Shown here one piece after another: positions 12,362 to 23,600 of a stretch of DNA of 64,000 bases. The notes beneath the pieces were generated by a model. It had not been told where the DNA came from and ran no database searches. It worked only from the letters and a program-made list of their open reading frames with translations. Both the position numbers and the translations under genes were made by a program. This DNA comes from Ascaris suum (taxonomy: Eukaryota; Nematoda; Chromadorea; Rhabditida; Ascarididae): NCBI GenBank assembly GCA_013433145.1, contig CM024171.1, forward strand, positions 13,407,358 through 13,471,357. The letters run 5' to 3'. How positions within the stretch are numbered: position 1 is the stretch's first letter; every line of letters starts with the position of its first letter.

Positions 12362-13031
12362 CTATGCTCGGTCCAGTATTGACAACAGTAACCATCAGTC
12401 TTTTTTGCACTTCGAGTTCGAATAATACTGGTGCTGCGTAGTGAATAATTTATGCTTGATGAAGATGAATGTTTGTGAGTTTCAGTGGGTGAAGGGCAAC
12501 CCATCCGATCTCTTTAATAACTACTCAGACAGCAAATTAAAGGGTTCCAAGAGGGCAGTAGGTACTGAGAGGAGATGGTTGATGTTGGCAGTCAAACAAT
12601 TCAACGGCAACAGCGAAGGATGAAGTCGCACCGCATACCAAAGCTGCACAGTGAAGATTCAAGGCCCATACGAATTTTCTTGCTGCCGAGTTTCGCGATA
12701 AATACCGGCAAGCCACCAAAGCAATCTTCATGTTAAATGTGCCAAATCAGACCTCGTCCTCCTTTCCACGATCCAAAGGAACACTTAAATAAAATGCTAG
12801 CGACCTTAAATACCTTGATTCTTTCACAAGAAAAAATATCTGTAAATGCAACTGCAAGAAAATGAACACCTGGATTTTCTTTCGCAAAGAAACCGGCATC
12901 GTTAAACATATGATTGATAGAGATCATGTTTTCCTTCGCAGGACAAATAAATAATATGCCATTACGAAGACCAACGAATATCGAACCCTTGAAGGGTTTA
13001 GCGCGACTCAAAAAAAAGAGCTCCTTTTCGT
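12362..13031 (-). CDS. Upstream exons probably of the large minus-strand gene
   Basis: Exon 13031-12814 has a TTGATTGCAG acceptor and an AAG/GTATTT donor and encodes 72 residues, including GSIFVGLRNGILFICP and PGVHFLAVAFTDIFSC. Next comes 12643-12598 (GTGCAG; LWYAVRLHPSLLPLN). Then 12433-12362 (CTACGCAG acceptor, ATAG/GTACAA donor; VLFELEVQKRLMVTVVN). These phases run 1>0, 0>1 and 1>1, and feed the phase-1 exon at 9405. The alternating strand-like segments suggest an extracellular or propeller-like domain, but this is only an impression. An alternative is that the last exon is read in another frame as a terminal exon to a stop at 12256. Confidence 0.5.
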
Positions 13032-13524
13032 CTGCAATCAAATAATAGATCAAATGTCAATTTTGCACCAACACTAGGATGCACAAAAATTCCCGATGAC
13101 GTGCAATCAGCATCGTTGAACAGTTCTGTGGAGCTCATCTATGCAAATAGCCAAACTCTGAAACGAATTCAAGCGAAAGAAACATTTCAGTACTTGAGAA
13201 AGAGAAAAACAACAGTTGAGATATTCGTAAATTCAACTTGAACAACGAATATATATGAGTATGCATTCCGTTTAGCTACCAAACGTTCGGTTTATATAAA
13301 ATCACCGATTGCATAAAATTGCATAAAATACCGTAACAGATTCCAGTGGGCATTGCAAATTAAAGAGATTATTCGACCAACAGCATTTATCGCTCACTAC
13401 CTATCGTCAGACTAAGTGGTGAATCGTTTGCCTTAATATTCAGCTTCTCGCAGATCACGAAAATTTGAGTTAAAAATCTCAAAAAGTTGGAAACCAAACC
13501 CGGTGCAAAATGATAGCAATTATT

Positions 13525-13537
13525 CCCCCCCCCCCCC
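13525..13537. repeat. Poly(C) tract, 13 nt
   Basis: C run followed by ACAAAGGGG, a faint echo of the SINE end at 20031-20065. Confidence 0.95.
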
Positions 13538-13831
13538 ACAAAGGGGTTAAAAACTGTAAAGAATTTTCAATACAGAAATTAAGAAAACATCCAGACGTTT
13601 ATGCTACTTTGATCGAGAGGCTATTCGAGTATTTTTGCGCCTCGCATGGTAGAAGAGGATAAGATGCCGCTGAAGGCAAAAAAACCCCTGCGCATATGCA
13701 ACATAGAAGCTATTTTGTTCTCTTGACAGTCCTTTATGGACACCGAAACGTTCCAAATGGTGAGACATATAACGAAAGGTATTTCATGTATGGGACAATG
13801 AAAGGGTGATGAATATCGAAGAAAAGAAAAG

Positions 13832-15796
13832 AGCAACTCTGGAAAGCATGTGATATAAAGCGATGAGCATGAACACGGCCTCAGAAGAGATCAATAGAAA
13901 TGGCTGACTAACTGCAGATTTTTTCCACTGTTTGTGATGTGTACAACACAAAAACAACCCTTCAGTAAATAACAGGAAATTTTTTCGGAATATTGGAACT
14001 AATATGCCTTCGTGCCTATAAGTTTCAATTCTCATCTCCCCTTTTTCTCAACGAGGAAAAACCTGCGTCATCGTTGCAAACATGAGTATATCTAATGTCC
14101 TAGCATTTTCTACTGTATCACTCAAAAATTATGCACGTCATCGCGTTCCGCCTTCGCAGGAAGAGGCACTCAAAAAGAAGCAATGCCTACCCATGAGGTT
14201 GTTTCTCATTTCTGTTCTACGATATACATACTGGAGACGCCTGTTGTACCGCCACAGAATATGCAAATCGCAATCCATCCCCTTAGACTCGATACATTTT
14301 GTTCTTGCTCTCAGCGTACGAAAAGCGAATTGCCTGCAATCTTTGGTATCATGTTGCTGCTTAGTGGTCATAAAGTAAATCATACAGTACAAGCCTACAT
14401 CTCCGGAAGCTTGATTAAAAACCCGAAAAGTAAAGGTGTCGCTGCTGTTTATGTTCTGAGACGGTACTATTGAAGTGCACGTCTTTGAATCTCGTCTTGT
14501 CGTTACCTTAGATGGCTTTCAGGAGGCAGGAAGTAATAGGGTTTTACGGAGAAGGGGCTGCAATAGAAGGAAGATGTTTTGTCCCATCAGAAGACCAAAA
14601 ATAAAAAGTTCCATTTCTACTTAAAAGTTGTCACAACGTGGAGGCCACATCAAAAGCAGCACGATATATTCCGCTCGACGGTAGTGCGGTACGTGGAATG
14701 TATTGGGTGTTTGTAGAATCTATGGATTCGCGCATCAAAGCAGACAGCAATGCTCCGTTTATAAATACATGCCTACTCGATTACTAACTAATTGACTGTT
14801 CTTGTGGAAAGGGCCATCTACTCATTGGTATCCAGGAAAGTGAGCAGCGGATTTTATAAAATCTTTTGTTATGACGTGCGCCTAGAGAACTAGGAACTAG
14901 CGAAGCAAGAACCTTATTGGAACTACGATGATTTTGAAAAACAAGAAAGAAACAACGTGCGCTGGCATCAAACTATAGAACTTCATCATTTGAACCACTT
15001 CAATGGATTGACTTTCAGAAATTAGTCAATTCCACGGCCTACTGTTAAAAATCGATCGATCGAAGTTTGTTGAGTGCACGTTTGTCAAGTCGTAACTGTT
15101 ATTCCGAAGCTCACTAATCAGCCTTGCTCGGTAAAATCATTCCATTTCGTCAATTCTCGCCGCTTGATGAGAAGTGGTGAAACGAGACACTGATTCAACA
15201 TCTTAAGATCAGTAAAAGTTTATCGAAACATGACGTTTCAACGCCACATTTCTGACGTTGAGAAAAATTTGGCACAGCCTTTTCGGTGGAGAGACGCTTT
15301 TACAGAAACATATGCAGACTACAATGAACTCCATTCAACATCAAACGGGCAGCGAAGTACTGATACGGAGGAGTGGCTCGCATAACTGTTTGATACTTAT
15401 TCAAAAAAAATCTGAAACATCAATTTTAGCACACTTTTGGATCGGACGGTTTATCTTTGGCAGATTTGTTAAAAAGGACTTTCCATCAGAAACGCCCAAT
15501 GTCTCTCTAATCTTTATCTTACTGGTCATTATTTTCTCTATGCATTAAAAGAGATAAATCACCGTCGTATAGAAAAAATTAGGAATATTTTACACCTTTA
15601 AACTGATTTTGAATTGACACTGGTTATTCGACTTGAAATTCAATAGGAACCTTGTCGTTGCATGAATGTGCTAAAGTGACAGATTCCATTGCCAAACTGT
15701 CCCGGCGCTGACATTGAGATTCCAAAACGTCCTGCTTACAAATCCACAACAGCAAAAACACCATTTGAAAAGCTGCTTGACTCAGTGTGCATCTTA
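13832..15796. other. No gene recognised
   Basis: Open frames at 14082-14473 (both strands) and 15258-15548 lack paired splice sites. They are not annotated as genes. Confidence 0.35.
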
Positions 15797-15837
15797 CTAC
15801 TCATGGTGAAGAAGAAAATGCAACTCGTGATCTGAAC

Positions 15838-16007
15838 AAGCGCGTTCGTATAAAAAAACTTTGAAGGGAGGATCGACATGACCGCGGTCGCTGCATCGCA
15901 GTAGAGAATTTTCAGCAGCAAGGTTTGCTCGACCTAAGCAAACATCCTCGCTAAACTGACTGCTCAAAATGGGAAGCGATATGCTCTCAAGGAAAACTCG
16001 TCCCAAT
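15838..16007 (-). CDS. Candidate exon, unknown family
   Basis: A good acceptor (TTTTCTTTCGGCAG) precedes a frame that runs to TAG at 15797. It includes FSEDVCLGRANLAAENSLLR. Phase-1 donors at 15883 (CGCG/GTCATG) or 15838 (GCTT/GTTCAG) would join the phase-1 exon at 13031. It may instead be a terminal exon ending at 15797. Its placement in the large minus-strand gene is inferred from phase only. Confidence 0.38.
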
Positions 16008-16899
16008 CTGCCGAAAGAAAACTCATAAAATTCACGTCACACCTGATTTTTCAGTATTCAAAACCATATGATGATCTTACCACTCTTTGCCGAGTCTATC
16101 GATTCCTTTCGTTAAATTCAGGTCCTCTCCATTGTTCCACAAGCGAGACACATCCACATATTGAAACTGGGCTGGTCGAGACGCCGTTTTAAAACGCACT
16201 TCTAGATCCCGCAGATGTCGGCCCTAAAAAAATATTTAGCGAAGAATCGGCGAAAACGAGGATTCAAAAGAATTTAACATGCAGCATGAGATTTCGAATA
16301 AATTTATTTGTAATATTCAGGACAGCACATATCACAGTACAACACCGGAGAAGACTGAATGTGGAAATCACCTGAGAGGAGAGTGGCAAAGGTTCGATTC
16401 TGACCCAAAAAGAACGCAGCATACGCATTTTTTCTTAGTCCGCTATGGGTGGTGTGCATTCAGAAGCTTCAAACTCTGCTAATTAAAGTCACACTTTCAG
16501 AAGAGGATAACATAAACTGATGGAAAAAGCGTTAAAAAAAACAAAGCACAACAGCAGAGTGAATCGACCCGACTAACTAAAGTGCCGTTACATGCTAAAA
16601 TAATCTGTTTTTAAGCAGCAATACAGATAGCAACAATCTGATAAGAATGCTGAGTGCTGACAAGCTGGCGGCGACGTTGAGCCCATCTAAAGCGTAGAAT
16701 AGTTGGTGCCCTTTAACTGTTTTTGCTCCCTACCGCTTATCGATTACATGTTTATTTCCAGAGACCGGAGACACATTAGATGGCTCGGTCGCTGGCTGCC
16801 TTCTCTATCGCTTTATTCATTCGACGCTGTCCACTAGGATTCTAATGCATATCTATCTGATGAGTGTCGCAGTTTTATTAAGTCAGAGCACGTTGTTAC

Positions 16900-17412
16900 C
16901 TTGATTTTGAACAGTGTAAGGTTGGGCCACATAATAAAGCCGCCATGCAGCCCCAATTCATCAGAGTGACTGACGTAGTAACGAATGTGACTTGTTTCGG
17001 GAACTCTGAATAACCTCAACGTGGTACCGTTCGTAGGCCGACTTCGATGATCTCCCGAATACAAGAATTCCGTAGAACGGGGGATACCCTCCGAGCTAGC
17101 GTCCAAAGTATTCGGCTTACACAAGCGCCTTCGCAAAATTCGACGTAATATTCCATCGCTTTCAGTAAATATTATCTGAAATGGTGACGCCAGTACATAC
17201 TTCGTGCGCTTCAGGATGTGAAGGAAAGGACCAAACTCTAAGATTCGGCGATGCACTGAGCCACTTTTCATCGATAGCAATCCTTCTTTTTGTTGAGAAA
17301 GACGGTTCTTTATAAATTTTTCACGGTCGACAGAAAATTTGCTTTGCGAGGATTCCATCGAGAAGTATGAAAAACGAAAAAAGCAATTATCTACGTGTAG
17401 CCGATCCATTTC
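16900..17412 (-). CDS. Long exon, 171 codons, unknown family
   Basis: A 513-base open exon lies between a CACATGCAG acceptor (GAAATGG start) and an AAG/GTAACA donor, both phase 0. It is the longest uninterrupted minus-strand frame in the window. It is basic in the middle (RRILRRRLCKP) and ends with LHGGFIMWPNLTLFKIK. ATG codons near the 5' end (MDRL) make it a possible first coding exon. It lies 0.9 kb upstream of the 16007 exon but ends in phase 0, whereas that exon needs phase 2, so a small exon is missing or the genes differ. I recognise no domain. Confidence 0.5.
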
Positions 17413-20030
17413 CTGCATGTGCTGTAGTATTCAGTGGGAATCAAAATGGTCCTAATGCGAAAATTTGTTACTAGAGCGGAGGAGGAATACAATAATGGTT
17501 CAAGAATTGCCTATCTTGTCGTATCAAAAACATTTGTCTTGTAATAGCGAATCTGTTGTTATAGCCGACCTTCCTCCTACACTATTACCTGCCTATGCGG
17601 TAGTGATTAAAAGGTGCTGAACAAAAGCAATATAAGGTCCAAACAAAGATTGCATAGTCGAACATGACGCATCTAAGCCAAGCATGACACATTAGTTAAA
17701 ATCCAACAAAAACAACATTCCTGAAGAAAGCTTTATCGTGACCCTTGATAGACACGGTATCGGAGCAACAAAGCTCTCTCTTAGGGAAGCATAGAATCTC
17801 GAGAGAATTTTGAGAATCCTTAAAAGGTTTTTTCCGTCCCCGGAATCCTACAGGAATCCTTCCCGAACTTTCCAGATTATCCATTATACTTCGGGGTGCC
17901 AGCTCCTCAAATCACAACGCTATAACGATGAAAAACATTCAGTTTTTCATATATGTAATTCGCTAAACTGTCTTCCGAATAATTACTCCTAACGGTCACT
18001 CAAATATAAGCACTAAGCACATTTTAAAGGCGTGCGAACGCATGCATTTTCTGGTTTTGAATCATTTTAGGACGCATCTACGGTGCAAACAAGCAAGTCG
18101 ACTCATTAAGAGAATACTGGCCATTTGAAACGTCAAGATCCCGGCCTTCCGACATAACCACTAAATATGTGCCGAAAATGAAGCACCCGAATTTCAGGCT
18201 GTGATGCTTCAGCGTATTATTGGCATTTCATTCTCGAGGTGGGTATTCCGCATGCACAAAAGCGCAACTCCAACTTCTTGAGCAGGACCTCATGTCTTTT
18301 GCTGCTGTAAACTGCGTCCAAATTATTACTTTCAATTTTGCACATTCCGCCACAGATAAAACGCGAGCAATTTTAACATCGATTTTGAAAACGGCGTTTT
18401 GAAGTTTTTTGCGTAAACGCAACGAACATATCTCCGATTTATGTTTTTCCGCACCACTCGTTTGCATCTCGAATAGCAAGTATAAGAGTCTCGTAAACTC
18501 GAAAGCTCACGCTCCTAAAGAAAAAGAGTTTTTTACTGAGACATATCTCACCATCCCCAGTTGCAAAAACCTCATCACGCATTAATTGGCTGTAGGGTCA
18601 GTGGCCATGAAGCTATCGTGGGGACAACAGAAATGTAACACGATGAAATAAAATGACTAGATGGAAGCATACAAGCTCACGGTTCTGATGGCAGCTGGGA
18701 CCCGAAATATTTCGAAGGTGGCTATCAGAGGAATAATTGGTAAAACTCACTCACAACTCTGTTGTGATATTTTTTACTAAGAACTTGTATTACCTCAAAG
18801 CTGATATGATTTCCTCGATACTGAAACAAAGGGTGCGCCCTCAGTAAAAATGCAAAAGCATAAAAGAATAAGCTTATCGATGCAACGCTGCTAACGTTGG
18901 AAATTGTGCAATACCTCTGAACAGACGTATGAAAGTTGCACGCTTCCATTAACCCGACTTCCTGTGACGCTTTTGAGGTAGCCGTCGGGTGTGCTCCTTA
19001 AACAAGTTTCCTTCAATCCGATGACACTCATAAGGAGATTATGAAAGTTTTATTGAACTGTCGTTTAAAACTTCAGCACGTGCTATTTCATATTATGCTT
19101 AAACGAAGAATACCACCCCCCCCCCCCCAGTACACCTGAATACAAGAAGACATGAGGCTTCTTCCGTTTGTAGCCGGCAGAACGAGTACGTATCAGATTT
19201 TCTTGACAAGCGCTGTAGGAAATGAAGCGAATCTGCAAAATGCTCTTCCGCTCCCGACATTATCTCCAGATTCTCCGTTCACTTACTTCCTTCCCCAGAG
19301 ATCAAATGTCACTCCTCAACACTCAATCACACTTCCTACTTCTCGCAACTCTAACTTCTGTTGAACCTTTTGATGTTACTGTCATCGGTTAACCGCCCGC
19401 AAAATTTAACATCAGCGAAGCCAAAATTGCTCGTTATTGGTCAAATACTTATCACAGTTTCTTCAATAGCAACAATGTTCCGTGAGCAGCTTGCACATAT
19501 GCAATGATGTTTTGCGTTGAGTTTAAATGGTTGGAAGATCACATTTTTTAAACACGAAGGCTAGGTGGGGAAAATATTCATGTTGATAACTACGTTACAT
19601 GAATCCCATGCCATATATGCAAAAAAACACCACTTATACGCATTTCCATCGTTTATGATTTTCAATACGCACCAATTCAGCTCACATCCTAGAATTCTAG
19701 ACTTCTTCAATGCTTGCTACCTGCATCAATAAAATGCTAACCGTGCTGCTTTAACATCAAGTTCAGTAAAACTGAATACGTGACCATCATGACGAACGCC
19801 ATAAACAACATACGATGAATGCGGTAGCACATCCTAAATGGAAAATTCATTAGACAAAACTCCGTTTCAAATGGAATTATATAATTGAGAACTTTCAATA
19901 ACAAATCTGACTGTAGTGCAAATTTAAATCAGAACAAATATGACTAAATTTAACGATAATAATTGGTAGCATACCGTTGTGCTTGCCACATTTCACATGA
20001 GGATTTCGTAATTTGAGTACGATTCACCCT
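17413..20030. other. No gene recognised
   Basis: AT-rich sequence with a poly(C) tract at 19116. A 27-nt candidate micro-exon on the minus strand (18820-18794; GTTTCAG acceptor, GAG/GTAATA donor) is too short to annotate. Confidence 0.35.
19116..19128. repeat. Poly(C) tract, 13 nt
   Basis: Uninterrupted C run. Confidence 0.95.
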
Positions 20031-20150
20031 CCCCCCCCCCCCCCCCACACACAACCTCATTAGAGGGGCATTCGACAAGATCCGAACTTGCTCTTCAAAT
20101 GCAGTCCATCAGTCCTCGTTCAGCGGGTGTTCCACCACGCTACCAAGGTA
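20031..20150 (-). mobile_element. tRNA-derived SINE with poly(G) tail
   Basis: On the minus strand an A-box-like TTGGTAGCGTGGTGGA (complement of 20131-20146) is followed about 56 bases on by a B-box-like AAGTTCGGATCTTG (20077-20090). Then comes a short unique body (GAATGCCCCTCTAATGAGG, 20052-20073 region) and a 16-base poly(G) run (plus-strand C at 20031-20046). The order A box, B box, body, homopolymer tail is that of a SINE. The G tail is unusual, since most SINEs end in A or a short tandem repeat. Target-site duplications were not identified. Confidence 0.5.
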
Positions 20151-20596
20151 GCTAAACTTAAATGCTGCTATAATGCACTTATAAAAGATGCCCGATGAAT
20201 TGGGTTGTTCTATTCACCAACGGGTTTCGAATCTGTTTACCTCTGAATCCAAATTTTCATACCATTAACGATGGTGGCGCATTTTTCCGTTATTGAAAGT
20301 TGCAAGCCCAATCCTCTATGCATGTTTAATTCGTTTGCAGAAAGCATTTTGCGTGCAGGTAGCATTCCTAATTATTCTTTTAAATTCCACAAGTTGCCTT
20401 CTAATTTATAATTCTTGTTAAGATTGAACGGCAGCGCCGTTTTTAGTGTCTTCTTTCAGCTTACAAGTTCTTTTAGCGAACAAATCGAATTTACTGCGCA
20501 ATTCGACATCGTGACACCGAGCAAGAAAACAGCTTTCAATAGGAATATGCAGTCCATCCAATCTGAAAAAAACAGCTAGATGAGAGCTAGCAACAT

Positions 20597-20688
20597 ACTA
20601 ATATCACGTCCATCTATCAGTATCCACTTCATGGCAAGTCCGACTAATATCACGTCCACCTATCAGTACTCACTTCCTGGCAAGTCCG
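20597..20688. repeat. 46-bp tandem duplication across an exon/donor boundary
   Basis: Two adjacent 46-base units (20597-20642 and 20643-20688) share about 90% of bases. The right-hand unit carries the minus-strand GAA/GTGAGT donor used by the 20876-20674 exon. The left-hand unit has GTGGAT at the same point, so the second donor is damaged. Confidence 0.85.
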
Positions 20689-23600
20689 CAACGTTTGAAG
20701 TTTGAACCATACAACTCTATCCCTTTGAAGGAATGCGCAGCCGCATAAAGCAGATTTCTCAATATCTTCCATCTCCAATGAGCCCCCTTCGCCGAATGCA
20801 TTCCATCCCTTGGCAAAAACGAATTTTCCGAGACTTCTTCCGCAACCATTAAAACGCATAAAATATTCTTCATTACCTATATTAACGTAACTCCCCAACT
20901 TCGTGATGAAAATAATTCTCTTTCCTTTAGACATCTCTCTGCCACCAAAATGTAGCCAGTGATGGGAGATGTCGGCAAGAAGATTGTGCGGACCCCCGAT
21001 GAAATACTTCAGGCTGCAACTTCAACTAAACAGCTCTGTTAGTTTTGATTTCGCAAAAACTACACGTCAACACCTCGACTTTGAGTTCACCTACAACATC
21101 GGGTCGAAACACGCAGTCAACAGCGGGATGACTCTTTTTCAAATGACTGTCACTGAAGTACTTCACCGGGGAATAGCATAGGATATATCATACGACAATC
21201 TCGATATGTGTGGCGAATGAGCTCGCAGATCGCAGAATAGAAATAAATCGATAAGGTAACAAATACAAAAGTTGTTTCGCAAAAAATTCTTTCTTTTGCA
21301 AAAACTCCTTCGGCGCCTTCCAATAAAAGATGCTTTGCTGAGGCACTCTTGCATAGAACAATGGCACCCTGGTTGCGAACCCCAAACGCAGCCGAGCCCG
21401 TGCACACCACTGCGTACGCAAGACTACCGTACTGTGCACTCTGCAGGCGAATACTGAGCCATAAGAGGAATTCGAGAAACTGTAACCAGAATATCAAATA
21501 ATATTCCCATGCAAATTCTCAGCTCAATTGAGGCGGGGGAAGTGCGCTTGCTGGATCCCGATCATTGCAGAGAGCGATGGGTCATCCAACAAGTGCACTT
21601 CCTATGCCTTAATTGAGCTGAAATTTTGCACAGAGATACTATTAGACTCTGTTACAGGTTTTCGAATTCCTGTGACAGGATTTAATATTCGATTGCAGTG
21701 TAGGGTACGGTAGTCGTACGTACGCAGCGTTGTGCACGAGCTCAGCAGTGTTCGGGGTTCGCAAGCGGGCTGCCATCCTGTGCAAGAGTGCTACAATTGT
21801 ATCCTTGTAAGGATGATCATGCGTACTAACAAAAAAATTGACATGACCACTCAGTCATGGGGTTGGGCTTGAATGTTATCGGAGATCCAAAACGCCAAAT
21901 TAGCTTCCCAATTTGAAAACTTCTAACTACCGAAGAAACGAAAAAGTGTAGAAACGCATCCTGTGAAAATAGCGTACTGATATTTTTCTCCTTGCAAATT
22001 GAAACGTGCAACAGTTCACGAAGGAAGGAAGCAGGAAATAAACAACATGTTCGTACCTTCTTTATGTAATACGTGGTTATCGAATAGGCCGAATAAATTT
22101 CGAGTCTCTTCAATGAAGTGAAATCAAACCGACCAGTGAAACGCTTTCCAAGGGCGACTAATGACAACAATCTCACCAGGTGACGAGCAAAGGCGTTCTA
22201 TTTGCATCGATGTAAATATACAAAAAAGAAAGAACAATAACAGGAAATTTTGCATGCAAATTTGCAATCGATATGGGAGATGCATCGTTGTCTTCTAGCA
22301 CATAGCAAACATGTTGATACACGTTCGTTTACGCAGCGAACGAATCGGCCGGAACATTTGCGCTTGACATTCGCGCTTATAGCATCTCATTGAGCAATGT
22401 AAAACGAAACAAGAAAACCGATTGACACTCAGGGCTATATACTGCCCTTTTCCTCTCATCCTGTTCTATGTTTTGGACGCAAATATCGACGACTAATGAT
22501 CCAATTCATTATTTTTCTGCGCCACAGCACCTTATCATGAAGACCAATCTGGTATTAATGCGTGTGCATATCTCTCTAAGCCGTAATTTAAAAATCGACT
22601 GCAGAATTCATTAACGAACTCCACTGCTGCTCGACCTATGCAAAAAAAAATCTAATGCATCTCATCGGAAGGACTGGCGATGGTAACGGATCAAAATTTG
22701 AATAGACCGGAGGGCTATCCTGCAGTCAAATTTCGGCTGAACTAGGAGGTGATTAAAAAAATGTCCTCCGGTTACCAACCGAAAGCACCCGGGAAAAACC
22801 TGGTCTCGGTTGCGGCGGAGAAGGTCGATCGACCGCGTTTTTTGGGCGGTACGAAGCGAACCGAAACGATGGTTTCCAACCGATCTCTTGTAAAAACTCT
22901 TTCGCAAAGCTACTACGGAAGGTCGTTTGATTAAAAAGGCCGGCTCTTACAGCTTCCTTCTGGTAAAACAATGAACGGATAATCGACCGAAAACATGTTG
23001 AATGTTCCCATATGTGAGGTGACTTTTGCATCATTCCGGCTTACATGCTCTCTGCTTTGGCAATGAACGCAAGCTTCATCCTCAAGCCGACCCGGAACCT
23101 GCAACCTTTCGCTGATGTGGGTGAATTCCTTACCAATAAATTGCTGCTGATGCTGCTTCCCGCAATTATTTTTTCCTTAGGTCCCACCACTTCTGTCGTG
23201 CACGAAATGCAGCAAACCCTATGAGTACATAGAACCTTAAATCAGTTATAAGTGACATAACTTGAAACAAAACTGCACCTGATTTAACGTGTCTTACGAT
23301 ATAGCCAAATTTTACTTTAGAGGAGACTCAGGCGGTAACCATTGTTTTAATGGTAGTAGACTAAAAGCTGGCATCAGCATGGAAGACCTCAGCTACATAC
23401 ATTTGCGCCAACTCGTCCAAACTGATGTCAACGGTGAAGCATAATCCCGGCCAGCAGACGGTCACTGATTGATGCCCAGCTGCAGGCAAGTTTTTCATTC
23501 ATTGTCAAAGCAACCAAGAACAATCAGTGTGGATGGAACTAAAAATAAAATAAATGACACCACCGAGGTGGAGGCCGAATGGGGTATTGCCTAACCTTTC

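Noticed and set aside
1421..13031. Resemblance of the large minus-strand gene to calcium channel alpha-2/delta or CACHD1 (LWY and NDNG phrases)
   Set aside because: Order and spacing do not match the Cache/VWA layout, so no family name is given.
16391..16406. B-box-like GGTTCGATTCTGACCC suggesting a tRNA or SINE
   Set aside because: No A box or cloverleaf lies within 80 bases upstream.
18794..18820. 27-nt micro-exon on the minus strand with good splice sites
   Set aside because: Too short to support alone, and no phase-linked neighbours were found.
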